This document shows, one piece after another, positions 1 through 8,078 of a stretch of DNA of 17,393 nucleotides; position 1 is the stretch's first letter, and every line of letters starts with the position of its first letter. Made by a program: the position numbers and the translations under genes. The notes under the pieces are model-generated. The model was not told the DNA's origin. It was given only the letters and a program-made list of their open reading frames with translations, and did not search any database. The stretch is from positions 1 through 17,393 of the forward strand of contig JABGRG010000086.1 of assembly GCA_018648445.1 (NCBI GenBank). The letters run 5' to 3'. Source of the DNA: Rhodospirillales bacterium. Its GTDB lineage: Bacteria > Pseudomonadota > Alphaproteobacteria > Rhodospirillales_A > JACZKS01.

Positions 1-16
1 GAACGCGCTCAGTCAT
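1..16 (-). CDS. Possible start of a minus-strand gene cut by the window edge
   Basis: An ATG on the minus strand (complement of 14-16) is followed by codons reading MTERV before the window ends. A GGAAG ribosome-binding-like sequence lies about 5 bases upstream of it. That is the only support. The product cannot be named from five codons, and a plus-strand gene ending upstream of the terminator at 96-139 is an equally possible reading of this edge. Confidence 0.2.
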
Positions 17-95
17 GGCTGCTTCCGGCTATACGGGTTGACGGTGGAAATGTTGATAACCGATAGGGGCTGCCCACGCCAGCGCAAAGGGCGCA

Positions 96-139
96 AAAAA
101 ACCGCCGCGTCCCTGGGCAGGGAGGCCACGGCGGTTTTT
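96..139. terminator. Bidirectional rho-independent terminator
   Basis: The arms AAAAACCGCCG (97-107) and CGGCGGTTTTT (129-139) are perfect inverted complements with a GC-rich loop. The A/T runs at the stem bases give a T-tract on both strands. It sits 21 bases past the stop of the minus-strand 63-aa gene and probably ends that transcript; it could also stop plus-strand transcription entering from the left. Confidence 0.8.
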
Positions 140-160
140 CTGTCTTGGACGTAAATCGTA

Positions 161-352
161 TCAGGCGGTGTGGGGCACTTTCAGCCCGTTTTTAAGGTGC
201 GCCGGATTTAGCAGGAACGAAGAGATCGCCCGGCGAACGGCGTGTGCGAACTGGCGCAGGCCTTCGCTGCGGGCGTCCCTTGCCACGGCCATGCAACGAT
301 CCAGTTCATACGCACTGCGTGCGTGACGGGGAGTCAAAACCGAATGTGACAT
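161..352 (-). CDS. Small hypothetical protein (63 aa), divergent from lysR-type regulator
   Basis: I do not recognise a family. The protein is short and rich in Ala, Arg and Ser, and its middle (about residues 20-48, including RDARSEGLRQFAHAVRRAI) looks like an amphipathic helix. No signal peptide or membrane segment is evident. I chose the second of two neighbouring ATGs (350-352) because AAGGA lies 8 bases before it; the first ATG (356-358) is only 2 bases from that site and would give 65 aa. The open frame continues further upstream to 652, but that part runs through the regulatory region and antisense to the regulator. A terminator follows directly. Its divergent position next to a LysR-type regulator makes it a candidate target of that regulator; this is inferred from arrangement only. 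Confidence 0.6.
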   Translation of the reverse strand: MSHSVLTPRHARSAYELDRCMAVARDARSEGLRQFAHAVRRAISSFLLNPAHLKNGLKVPHTA

Positions 353-376
353 AACCATGTTCCTTATATTTGTGCC

Positions 377-390
377 GGTTCGTTTGAACC
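377..390. repeat. Short hairpin in the leader of the 63-aa gene
   Basis: GGTTC (377-381) and GAACC (386-390) pair around the loop GTTT. The core GTTC-N4-GAAC resembles the outer bases of the larger palindrome at 457-475. It might be a second regulator site or an mRNA hairpin; the arms are short, so chance is possible. Confidence 0.3.
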
Positions 391-435
391 GAGGGGGTAT
401 TGCTTTCGCCGAAACAGAAAGTACGCCCGATCCTC

Positions 436-465
436 TTGAAACATAAGGCATCAAAGGTTCATAAT
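436..465 (+). promoter_or_regulatory. Candidate sigma-70 promoter of the LysR-type regulator
   Basis: TTGAAA (436-441) and CATAAT (460-465) are separated by 18 bases and resemble -35 and -10 boxes. The predicted start of transcription near 472 leaves a leader of about 25 bases before the ATG at 498. The -10 box lies inside the left arm of the palindrome at 457-475, which would suit autorepression. This is motif matching only. Confidence 0.45.
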
Positions 466-486
466 ATTTATGAACAAAATTCATAA
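457..486. promoter_or_regulatory. Palindromic operator candidate with a third half-site
   Basis: GTTCATAA (457-464) and TTATGAAC (468-475) form a perfect inverted repeat with 8-base arms around TAT. A further direct copy of the half-site, TTCATAA, lies at 480-486, just before the regulator's start codon. LysR-type regulators commonly bind AT-rich dyads between themselves and a divergent gene and repress their own gene. The overlap with the candidate -10 box and the leader fits that role. Binding is inferred. Confidence 0.6.
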
Positions 487-497
487 GTGGGGCAGGT

Positions 498-1403
498 ATG
501 GAACGGTCACAGGAAATGGCGGTGTTTGTGAACGTCGTTGACGAAGGCGGATTTTCGGCTGCCGCGCGCATCTCCAACCTGACGCCGTCGGCCGTCAGCA
601 AGCTGGTGACGCGGCTGGAGGGGCGGCTGGGTGTACGCCTGTTGAACCGCACGACCCGGCAATTGCGCCTGACGGCTGAGGGCGAAACCTTCTATCAGCG
701 AAGCCGTACCATCATTCACGAGATCGAAGAGGCCGAGGCCGCCGTTTCGGGAACCGGGAATATGCCGCGCGGAACCCTGCGGGTGATTTCGATGGTCGCC
801 TTCGGCAATTATCAGATCGCGCCGATCCTGCCCGAGTTTGCGGCGCGTTACCCTGATCTTCATGTTGAACTGGAACTGTCGGACGGCAAGATGGATGTGA
901 TCGAGGCCGGGGCCGACATTGGAATCCTGCATGGCGACATGCCGGATTCATCGATGATCGTTCATCGCATTGCCGACGACCGCCGCATGGTGGTGGCCGC
1001 ACCCGGTTATCTGGAAAAATATGGCGTGCCGCAGACGCCGGACGAGCTCTTGCAGCACGAATGTATTTTGTGGTGGAACGCGCAACGGCATCTGAACCGC
1101 TGGCCATTTGACGACGGCCACTCGGTAACCGTTCGCGGCAGGATCGTGGTCGATAACGGCGAGACCCTGTTTCGCATGGCCGTCGCCGGTGGCGGCCTGA
1201 TCCGTCTCGCGGAACTGGTTGCGGGACGGCTGATCAAGGAAGGGCGCCTGGCCCCGGTGCTGACCGAATTCACGCGCGACGACAAGCTGCCGATCTACGC
1301 CATATTCCCGCACCGCCGCCATCTGGCCACCAAGGTGCGGGCCTTTATTGATTTTCTTGATGAAAAATTCTTGCCCGTGCCGCCGTGGCGGGCGGCGGAG
1401 TAA
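498..1403 (+). CDS. LysR-family transcriptional regulator
   Basis: This 301-aa protein has the usual LysR length. An N-terminal winged helix-turn-helix occupies about residues 1-60, with the typical core FSAAARISNLTPSAVSKLV followed by LEGRLGVRLLNRTTR. A linker helix follows, then a periplasmic-binding-protein-like effector domain from about residue 90 to 295. Within the LysR family it resembles the large group that regulates small-molecule metabolism or detoxification; the effector cannot be read from the sequence. The start at 498 keeps the complete helix-turn-helix and lies just after GGGGCAGGT. Upstream are a palindromic operator candidate and the divergent 63-aa gene. Its TAA directly abuts the stop codon of the convergent VOC gene (TAATTA), with no terminator between them, so the two transcripts must overlap. 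Confidence 0.93.
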   Translation: MERSQEMAVFVNVVDEGGFSAAARISNLTPSAVSKLVTRLEGRLGVRLLNRTTRQLRLTAEGETFYQRSRTIIHEIEEAEAAVSGTGNMPRGTLRVISMVAFGNYQIAPILPEFAARYPDLHVELELSDGKMDVIEAGADIGILHGDMPDSSMIVHRIADDRRMVVAAPGYLEKYGVPQTPDELLQHECILWWNAQRHLNRWPFDDGHSVTVRGRIVVDNGETLFRMAVAGGGLIRLAELVAGRLIKEGRLAPVLTEFTRDDKLPIYAIFPHRRHLATKVRAFIDFLDEKFLPVPPWRAAE

Positions 1404-1787
1404 TTAACCCCGGGCAACCGGCGTATAGACGCCCACCGCAGCGCCGGTGCTGTCGGCGATGATGGCGATGCGTCCGACCTCGGGCACGTCGAAGCACGGC
1501 CTCAGGATTTTCCCGCCGGAGGCTTCCGCTTTGGCAGTCGCCGCATCCACGTCGGCGACCGTGATGTAGGCGAACCAGTGATTGGGGATGCCTTCAAATT
1601 GCTTGTCGTTGATGTCGAACAGGCCCGCGACTTCCTTACCGTCCGCCTGAAAAACCGTATAGACGCCCATGTCGCCCATGTCGGATTCGCGGGAAGTCCA
1701 TCCGAGAAGCCCGGAATAGAAAGACTTCGCAGCCTCGACATCACGGGTCATCAGCTCGTTCCAGGTGAAGTGACCGTGGTTCGCCAT
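1404..1787 (-). CDS. VOC-superfamily protein (glyoxalase/bleomycin-resistance fold), copy 1
   Basis: This is a 127-aa single-domain vicinal-oxygen-chelate protein. The opening segment with WNELMTRD and FYSGLLGWT is the hallmark of the SgaA/Cfp30B-like VOC subgroup. The middle has VAGLFDIN and GIPNHWFAYI, and the end FDVPEVGRIAIIAD plus GAAVGVY. Family members are metal-dependent lyases, dioxygenases or binding proteins that usually act as dimers of paired beta-alpha-beta modules. E and H residues suitable for metal binding are present (WNEL, PNHW), but the reaction is unknown. The start at 1785-1787 was chosen because AGGAAA lies 4 bases upstream; the open frame extends further with no ribosome site. 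It is a clear paralogue of the next gene, in the same orientation, separated by 180 bp in which I see no gene. Confidence 0.88.
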   Translation of the reverse strand: MANHGHFTWNELMTRDVEAAKSFYSGLLGWTSRESDMGDMGVYTVFQADGKEVAGLFDINDKQFEGIPNHWFAYITVADVDAATAKAEASGGKILRPCFDVPEVGRIAIIADSTGAAVGVYTPVARG

Positions 1788-1967
1788 GAGATTTCCTTTC
1801 CGCAGGCAATAAATCAAAAAAATGCGTTGGCAGAAAGATATGAACTCGGCAGGCGTTCGCCTAGCGGATTTTCCAACCAAGTTCGGTTGCCCCGACAAGC
1901 ATCAGGCACGTGGTTCCGTCCGCCCAGCGAATGCCGCGGAACGGACGGCGCGCAATTTGGCCATCAA

Positions 1968-2351
1968 CTACATCGGGTCTTCAGGTTCCAAAAGGCCGAC
2001 AACGGCCCCTGTTGTGTCGGCGATACAGGCGATCTTTCCGACCTTCGGCACGTCGAAGGGTGGCTTGTAGATTTTGCCGCCCGAGCTTTCCACCTTGGCA
2101 CAGGTGGCGGCGATGTCTTCCACTTGAATATAGGGGAACCAATGATTGGGGATTCCGTCGAACTGCGCGTCGTTGATGTCCATCATTCCGGCGACGACGG
2201 TTTCGCCCGCCTTGAACAAAACGTATCTGTCTGGTTGATCGGCATCCCAGGCATGGGATGTCCAGCCCAGAACCTCTTCATAGAACTTCCTGGCCGACTT
2301 CATGTCGCGGGTTTCCAGCTCGTTCCAGCAGAATTTTACCTCAAACGCCAT
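1968..2351 (-). CDS. VOC-superfamily protein, copy 2 (tandem paralogue)
   Basis: Also 127 aa and collinear with the downstream copy. Shared segments are WNEL.TRD, LGWTS, VAG..DIND.QF.GIPNHWF.YI, SGGKI, FDVP.VG.IA.IAD and TGA.VG, which points to an old tandem duplication followed by divergence. It belongs to the same SgaA/Cfp30B-like VOC subgroup, with no determined substrate. A GGAG motif lies 9 bases before the ATG. It follows the methyltransferase gene by 100 bp on the same strand, with a weak 7-base inverted repeat (2412-2418 and 2439-2445, 20-base loop) between them, so read-through from upstream is possible but unproven. The two proteins might form a heterodimer; this is inference from their similarity and adjacency. 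Confidence 0.88.
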   Translation of the reverse strand: MAFEVKFCWNELETRDMKSARKFYEEVLGWTSHAWDADQPDRYVLFKAGETVVAGMMDINDAQFDGIPNHWFPYIQVEDIAATCAKVESSGGKIYKPPFDVPKVGKIACIADTTGAVVGLLEPEDPM

Positions 2352-2451
2352 TTTCGAATGCTCCTTGCAAAACCCTTCCGGGAAAAGAACAAAAACAGAA
2401 CATTTACGGTAGCCAAAATCTTAATTCATTTCAAGACCTTTTGGCGGGGCG

Positions 2452-3759
2452 TCACACGCGTGCGAGAATCGAGCAGAAAAATCCGTCCGTGTCGGTCGTG
2501 GCGGGCGACAGGCGCAGGTAGGGGCCGGAAGCCGGGCAGGGGGCGTCAAAGGTTTCGGACCAGATGTCCGAGACCGGGACCGGTACGAATTCGGGGTGGG
2601 CGGCGAGGAAGGTCTCGACGCGGTCTTCGTTTTCTTCGCGCAGCAGGGAGCAGGTGGCGTAGACCATGCGTCCACGGGGTTTGATTAGCCGCGCTGCGTT
2701 TTCAAGGATTTCCGCCTGCCGGGCGACACTTTCGTCCAGCCGTTCGGCGCTCATCTGCCATTTTGCGCCGGGGTTGCGCCGCCAGGTGCCCATTCCCGAA
2801 CACGGCGCGTCGATGAGCACCACATCGGCGAAGCCTTCATTTTCGGCGATCCAGGCGTCGTCCCTTGCGGCCAGCACGTGTTGGTGGATGCCCTCGACCC
2901 CGGCCCGCGCGGTGCGCTTGGACAGGCGGCTTAAGAAGCGTTCCTGCGTATCGCAGGCCCAAAGGGTTTCGACCTCGACACCCTCGTTCGCCATTTGCGC
3001 GGCCAGAGCCAGGGTCTTGCCACCCGCGCCCGCGCAGAAATCAACCACCGTCATGCCCGGTTTCGCGCCGCAAAGCAGGGAAATGATCTGCGAGCCTTCG
3101 TCCTGCACCTCGATCAGGCCCTCGCGAAAGGCGCGTGATCCACGCAGGTTGATGCGGTTCTGGACCCGGATGGCGATGGGCGACCATGGCGTGGTTTCGG
3201 TCTTGATTTGCTCGTCGGCCAAAACCTTGCGCGCGCCGTTCACATCGGTACGTACAATATTGACCCGTAAATCCAGCGGCGCAGGTGTGTTAAGCGCCGT
3301 CATCTCGCGCGAAAACTCATCGCCAAAAGCGGCTTTCAACGAACCGTCCAGCCAATCGGGGTATTCCAGGGCGACCCAGTCGGGCATGTCGGCGTGATCG
3401 AACGTTTGACCGTCAAGGCGCGCGGCCAGCGCAATCTCTTCCTCGTCCAGCGGCTCCGGAGCATGACCAAGCCCTGAAAACAACGCGCCGAATTCCGCCT
3501 CGCGTTCGTCCGCATGAAGGGCCAGATCGACCAGAACCAGGGCGCGCGACGTGACCGCATATTCGGCCAGCCACCACGAAAGGCGGCCATAACGGCGCAA
3601 AATGGCATAAACCCGCCCGGTGACCGAGCGGCGGTCCTTCGATCCCATATAGCGCCGGGATCGCACGAAACGTTCGACAATGCCGTCGGCGGGCGCGTCG
3701 GTCCCTCCGATGGCCTCGATCAATTCGATGGCAGCCTGAATGCGCGCACCCGGCGTCAT
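2452..3759 (-). CDS. rsmB: RsmB/NOP-family rRNA (cytosine-C5) methyltransferase
   Basis: This 435-aa SAM-dependent RNA m5C methyltransferase has the expected motifs. The N-terminal helical RNA-binding part spans about 1-150. The SAM-binding motif I is VVDFCAGAGGKT at 239-250. Motif IV, DAPCSG, has the release cysteine C320, and motif VI, YATCSLL, has the nucleophile C370. The family modifies a cytosine in rRNA; E. coli RsmB acts on 16S C967. The symbol is given by family, and the exact target base here is not shown by the sequence. The start at 3757-3759 is 34 bases downstream of the guaB stop, so the two genes are probably one transcript led by the guaB promoter. The ribosome site is weak (GGGAT about 9 bases upstream). 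Confidence 0.9.
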   Translation of the reverse strand: MTPGARIQAAIELIEAIGGTDAPADGIVERFVRSRRYMGSKDRRSVTGRVYAILRRYGRLSWWLAEYAVTSRALVLVDLALHADEREAEFGALFSGLGHAPEPLDEEEIALAARLDGQTFDHADMPDWVALEYPDWLDGSLKAAFGDEFSREMTALNTPAPLDLRVNIVRTDVNGARKVLADEQIKTETTPWSPIAIRVQNRINLRGSRAFREGLIEVQDEGSQIISLLCGAKPGMTVVDFCAGAGGKTLALAAQMANEGVEVETLWACDTQERFLSRLSKRTARAGVEGIHQHVLAARDDAWIAENEGFADVVLIDAPCSGMGTWRRNPGAKWQMSAERLDESVARQAEILENAARLIKPRGRMVYATCSLLREENEDRVETFLAAHPEFVPVPVSDIWSETFDAPCPASGPYLRLSPATTDTDGFFCSILARV

Positions 3760-3793
3760 TGTGCGTTATCCCTTTTTCGAAATTTCAAAACGT

Positions 3794-5359
<1,566 letters not shown>

Positions 5360-5361
5360 TT

Positions 5362-5392
5362 ACCAACCTGCATAAATAATGACCTATTGAGA
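5362..5392 (+). repeat. Left terminal inverted repeat of palindromic element
   Basis: It begins ACCAACCTG and ends TTGAGA. It pairs with 5591-5621 except at 5371 (C opposite T5612) and 5386 (A opposite C5597). Its AT-rich core ATAAATAATGACCT is identical in both ends. Confidence 0.85.
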
Positions 5393-5487
5393 CGGCTTTC
5401 CAAGGCTTTCGGTTAGGAGCGCGCGGCGTAGCGATGCGCGTGCATCGGAAGCTGTGTGCGACGACATCCGAAAGCCTTGGAAAGCCG
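5393..5487. repeat. Internal hairpin 1 of palindromic element
   Basis: The arms at 5393-5412 (starts CGGCTTTCC) and 5468-5487 (ends GGAAAGCCG) are a perfect 20-base inverted repeat. Inside the loop, GCGCGCG (5419-5425) can pair with CGCGTGC (5437-5443) with one G-T pair. The arm starts at the base directly after the left terminal repeat. Confidence 0.85.
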
Positions 5488-5496
5488 CCGTTCCGG

Positions 5497-5590
5497 TCGT
5501 CACTGCGCCCCGTCGGAGGGCGTCGCAAAGGCTTGACGATCAAAGGCATCGCCTGCACTTTAGCTCCTACCCGACGGGACGCGGTGACGA
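5497..5590. repeat. Internal hairpin 2 of palindromic element
   Basis: The arms 5497-5516 and 5571-5590 match at 18 of 20 positions. One difference would be a U-G pair in RNA (T5504), the other a C-A mismatch (C5508). A weaker inner pairing joins 5519-5526 to 5546-5553 with two mismatches. The arm ends at the base directly before the right terminal repeat. Confidence 0.8.
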
Positions 5591-5621
5591 TCTCAACAGG
5601 TCATTATTTATTCAGGTTGGT
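5591..5621 (-). repeat. Right terminal inverted repeat of palindromic element
   Basis: It begins TCTCAACAGG and ends CAGGTTGGT, the reverse complement of the left repeat with two differences. ATTT follows directly, as it precedes the left repeat. Confidence 0.85.
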
Positions 5622-5697
5622 ATTTGGCGGTGATGGTGCCTAAATCTTAAGTATGGTACCCTTCGTACCGACATAGGCAGAATCTGGAGGCGCCGAC

Positions 5698-6141
5698 GTG
5701 AAAGCGCAAAAGATGTGGATTCTAGTCGCCGATGGTGCGCGAGCGCGCATATTCTCAAATGATGGACCGGGAAAAGGGTTGAAACGGGCGGCCACGGACG
5801 ATTTCGTGGCCGAAATTCCGCCGACCCGCGAGGTCATATCGGACAGACCGGGAAGCAAGTCCGGCCCCGGAACCGGCCACGGTTACGCGCCACGCAATGA
5901 TTGGCACAAGTATGAAAAACGCCGCTTCGCGGGCAGTATGGCCAAGATTTTGAACGAAGCGGCCCATCGCAATGACTTTGATCGGCTGGTGCTGGTTGCG
6001 CCGCCCGAACCGCTGGGCGCGCTACGGGCCAAGTTGACGCCGACGGCCCGCGGGCGCGTGGTTCAGGAAATCGGCAAGGACTTGACCGGTCTTTCGGAGC
6101 ATGAATTGCCGACGCAACTGGGCAGGCACTTTATTCTTTAG
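5698..6141 (+). CDS. Host-attachment-family protein (baeRF-related)
   Basis: This 147-aa protein matches the 'protein required for attachment to host cells' family known from Agrobacterium and widespread in alphaproteobacteria. Characteristic parts are the N-terminal strand WILVADGARARIF (7-19), a variable Gly/Pro-rich stretch (about 41-65), a helix with FAGSMAKILNEAA (77-89), the strand LVLVAPPEPLGALR (97-110) and the end GLSEHELPTQLGRHF (131-145). Related sequences have been grouped with bacterial relatives of archaeo-eukaryotic release factors, hence a possible ribosome link; the molecular role is not established and the name may mislead. It looks cytosolic, with no signal peptide. The start is GTG at 5698, backed by GGAGG 7 bases upstream. 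It lies beside the palindromic element and converges with rlmE, overlapping its end by 4 bases. Confidence 0.85.
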   Translation: MKAQKMWILVADGARARIFSNDGPGKGLKRAATDDFVAEIPPTREVISDRPGSKSGPGTGHGYAPRNDWHKYEKRRFAGSMAKILNEAAHRNDFDRLVLVAPPEPLGALRAKLTPTARGRVVQEIGKDLTGLSEHELPTQLGRHFIL

Positions 6142-6863
6142 TCCTGTGGTTCTTTTTCGTCAGGCTGGCCCCTGAAACCCACGGCGACGACGTAGGTTTC
6201 AGACGATTCCTTGCGCGAGGACGGCGGCTTGGCGTGGCGCACGGTCGCGAAATCGCGTTTCATGCGGTTCAGCAGGTCGCGTTCGCTGCCACCCTGAAAA
6301 ACCTTGGCTACGAACACGCCGCCCGGAACCAGAACGCTGGCGGCGAAATCCAGCGCCACCTCCAAAAGACCCATCAGACGCAGATGGTCGGTTTTGGGGT
6401 GTCCGGTGATGGGTGCGGCCATGTCCGAAAGAACGACATCCGCAGGGCCGTCCAGTGCGCCGGTTATCAGGCCGGGGGCGGCGTCATCCAGAAAGTCGCA
6501 ATGAAAAACCTCGGCCCCCGTGACCGGTTCCATTTCGTTGATGTCCAGCGCCACGACCCGGCCCTTATTGCCGACCCGTTCCATCGCCACCTGGGTCCAG
6601 CCGCCGGGTGCCGCGCCCAGATCGACGATGCGCATCCCGGGTTTGAGAAAATGGAACTTCTGATCCAGTTCAAGCAGCTTGAAGGCGGCGCGCGAGCGAT
6701 AGCCGCGCTTCTTGGCCTCGGCCACGTAAGGGTCGTTTAACTGTCGTTGCAGCCATCGCGTCGAGGACGTTTTTCGCCCCCGCGCGGTCCTCACCCGGGT
6801 TGCCAGATTGCGCCCGCTCATCCGGGTATTGCCGCCGCGCGGGCCCTTTTTATTGGTCGTCAT
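6138..6863 (-). CDS. rlmE: 23S rRNA (uridine-2'-O-) methyltransferase RlmE (FtsJ/RrmJ)
   Basis: RlmE methylates the 2'-OH of U2552 in the A-loop of 23S rRNA, using SAM, late in large-subunit assembly. The 241-aa product has the SAM motif VDLGAAPGGWTQVA (80-93). The complete K-D-K-E catalytic set is visible: K62 in FKLLEL, D147 in VLSDMAAP, K187 in FVAKVFQGG and E222 in SSETYVV. The first 30 residues are a basic extension rich in Arg, Lys and Gly, which is common in alphaproteobacterial members. Its ATG overlaps the ppx stop (ATGA), so translation is probably coupled to the phosphatase. Its 3' end overlaps the convergent host-attachment-family gene by 4 bases, and no terminator is seen between them. 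Confidence 0.95.
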   Translation of the reverse strand: MTTNKKGPRGGNTRMSGRNLATRVRTARGRKTSSTRWLQRQLNDPYVAEAKKRGYRSRAAFKLLELDQKFHFLKPGMRIVDLGAAPGGWTQVAMERVGNKGRVVALDINEMEPVTGAEVFHCDFLDDAAPGLITGALDGPADVVLSDMAAPITGHPKTDHLRLMGLLEVALDFAASVLVPGGVFVAKVFQGGSERDLLNRMKRDFATVRHAKPPSSRKESSETYVVAVGFRGQPDEKEPQD

Positions 6864-7948
6864 GGCAAAATTGTTTCCAGCTCAAAGGAAGGAATTCGTC
6901 CGGCATCCTTCATAAAACCGTCCGTACCCATCATTTCGAAGAGTATCCCTTCGCGAATGCCTCTGTCGGCCACGGTCAGGCGGTCGACCGTCCAACGGTT
7001 ACAAATGGTTTGCAGAAGCGTGCATCCGGCGATCATCAGGTCGGCCCGCTGCGTCCCGACACAGGGAATGGCGGCGCGTTGCGGTTCCGACAGCCCACCC
7101 AGCCGATCGGCGATCTTATGGATGGCCGAAATGGAAAGGTCGATGCCGTCGACCTTCGATCGGTCGTAACGGCGAAGATTCAGATGAATGCCGCCCAGAG
7201 TGGTGACGGTCCCGGATGTTCCCAGCATTTGAACCCGGCCGGCTGCGATGTGTTCGGATATGCCGTGGGCCTGGTCCAGCTCTGCCAGTTTCGCGTCAAC
7301 GCGGTTTGTGATTTCCTTGACCGCGCGCGGCGGCAGGATCCCGGTGCCGAATTGATCGGCGATGGTCATAACGCCGATGGCCACCGAACGGGTGCCGAGA
7401 ATGCGCAGGCGGCCTTCGCCCTGTTGTTCGATCCAGGTGACTTCGGTGCTGCCGCCGCCGATGTCGAACATCAGCACGAAGCGCCGTTCGGCATCAAAAA
7501 GCGGCACACACCCCGACACCGTCAGCCGTGCTTCCTCGTCGGCGGAAATGCATTCCATTTCAAGACCGGTGTCCGCCTTGACCCGATCCAGAAAATGCGT
7601 GCCGTTGGAGGCTGCGCGGCAGGCCTGTGTGGCGATATTTCGCACCCGCTTTGCTCCGAGCCGGTGGATTTTTCCGGCGCAAATTCTCAGGGCGGCGATG
7701 GTGCGCTCGATGGCGGCATCGTCGAGGATGCCGCTAACGGAAGCGCCCTCGCCAAGACGCACGATGCGTGAGAACGAGTCAACGATCCGTAATTGCCCCC
7801 TGGCGGGGCGGGCGGCCAGCATGCGGCAGTTGTTGGTGCCCAGGTCAACGGCGGCGTACACCGGGATTGCCGGCTGGCGCTCCCTGCGCCGCCCGGTTCG
7901 TTCCCGTCCACCTCGGTCCCGCCCAACCCTGGGGGTCGTTTGCCGCAT
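6860..7948 (-). CDS. Ppx/GppA-family phosphatase (exopolyphosphatase / pppGpp phosphohydrolase)
   Basis: Members hydrolyse terminal phosphates of polyphosphate or convert pppGpp to ppGpp in the cytosol. The protein has the actin-like ASKHA phosphate loop AVDLGTNNCR (33-42), the acidic catalytic region ISADEEARL (134-142) and the second phosphate motif DIGGGSTEV (162-170). At 362 aa it holds only the N-terminal catalytic Ppx-GppA region (about 30-340) and lacks the C-terminal HD-like domain of the roughly 500-residue E. coli enzymes; this short form is common in alphaproteobacteria. The first 28 residues are strongly Arg-rich and not part of the fold, so an alternative start or an RNA-binding tail is possible. 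It is first in a pair with rlmE, linked by ATGA. Ppx and GppA cannot be told apart from sequence alone. Confidence 0.9.
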   Translation of the reverse strand: MRQTTPRVGRDRGGRERTGRRRERQPAIPVYAAVDLGTNNCRMLAARPARGQLRIVDSFSRIVRLGEGASVSGILDDAAIERTIAALRICAGKIHRLGAKRVRNIATQACRAASNGTHFLDRVKADTGLEMECISADEEARLTVSGCVPLFDAERRFVLMFDIGGGSTEVTWIEQQGEGRLRILGTRSVAIGVMTIADQFGTGILPPRAVKEITNRVDAKLAELDQAHGISEHIAAGRVQMLGTSGTVTTLGGIHLNLRRYDRSKVDGIDLSISAIHKIADRLGGLSEPQRAAIPCVGTQRADLMIAGCTLLQTICNRWTVDRLTVADRGIREGILFEMMGTDGFMKDAGRIPSFELETILP

Positions 7949-8078
7949 GTCCTGCTCTTCTTTTCAAAAATCACGTGCTAACGTTGCGCATTGATACCCC
8001 AATTTGCAGGGGCGACGGAAGGGTGCGAAAATGCCTACCCAAATGAAAAAAGCTGTGCTAGAAGCCGCTCTTCCCAGA

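Larger units (their letters stand above)
5362..5621. mobile_element. MITE-like palindromic intergenic element (260 bp, non-coding)
   Basis: This stretch is bounded by 31-bp inverted repeats (5362-5392 and 5591-5621) that match at 29 of 31 positions. Between them are two further long inverted repeats, at 5393-5487 and 5497-5590. The first starts directly after the left terminal repeat and the second ends directly before the right one, so a folded strand would be a compact three-way junction with a 9-base linker (5488-5496). ATTT flanks both sides (5358-5361 and 5622-5625), which may be a target duplication. No recognisable protein is encoded; open frames on both strands cross the repeats and look like noise. 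It fills most of the 431-bp gap between guaB and the host-attachment-family gene. The design resembles palindromic intergenic repeats known in alphaproteobacteria (RIME, Bru-RS type), but I cannot assign it to one. Only one copy is in this window, so mobility is inferred. Confidence 0.65.

Noticed and set aside
353..652. Longer 163-aa version of the minus-strand protein starting at 652
   Set aside because: The extra N-terminal part crosses the palindromic regulatory region and is antisense to the start of the LysR gene; the ATG at 352 has a proper ribosome site.
1788..1967. A gene or remnant in the 180-bp gap between the VOC genes
   Set aside because: Only short inverted repeats (for example CCGTCCG with CGGACGG near 1917-1950) and no supported frame or third VOC fragment are visible.
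5655..5669. GGTAC-CCTTC-GTACC hairpin before the host-attachment-family gene
   Set aside because: A 5-bp stem without a T-run or clear regulatory context is within chance expectation.
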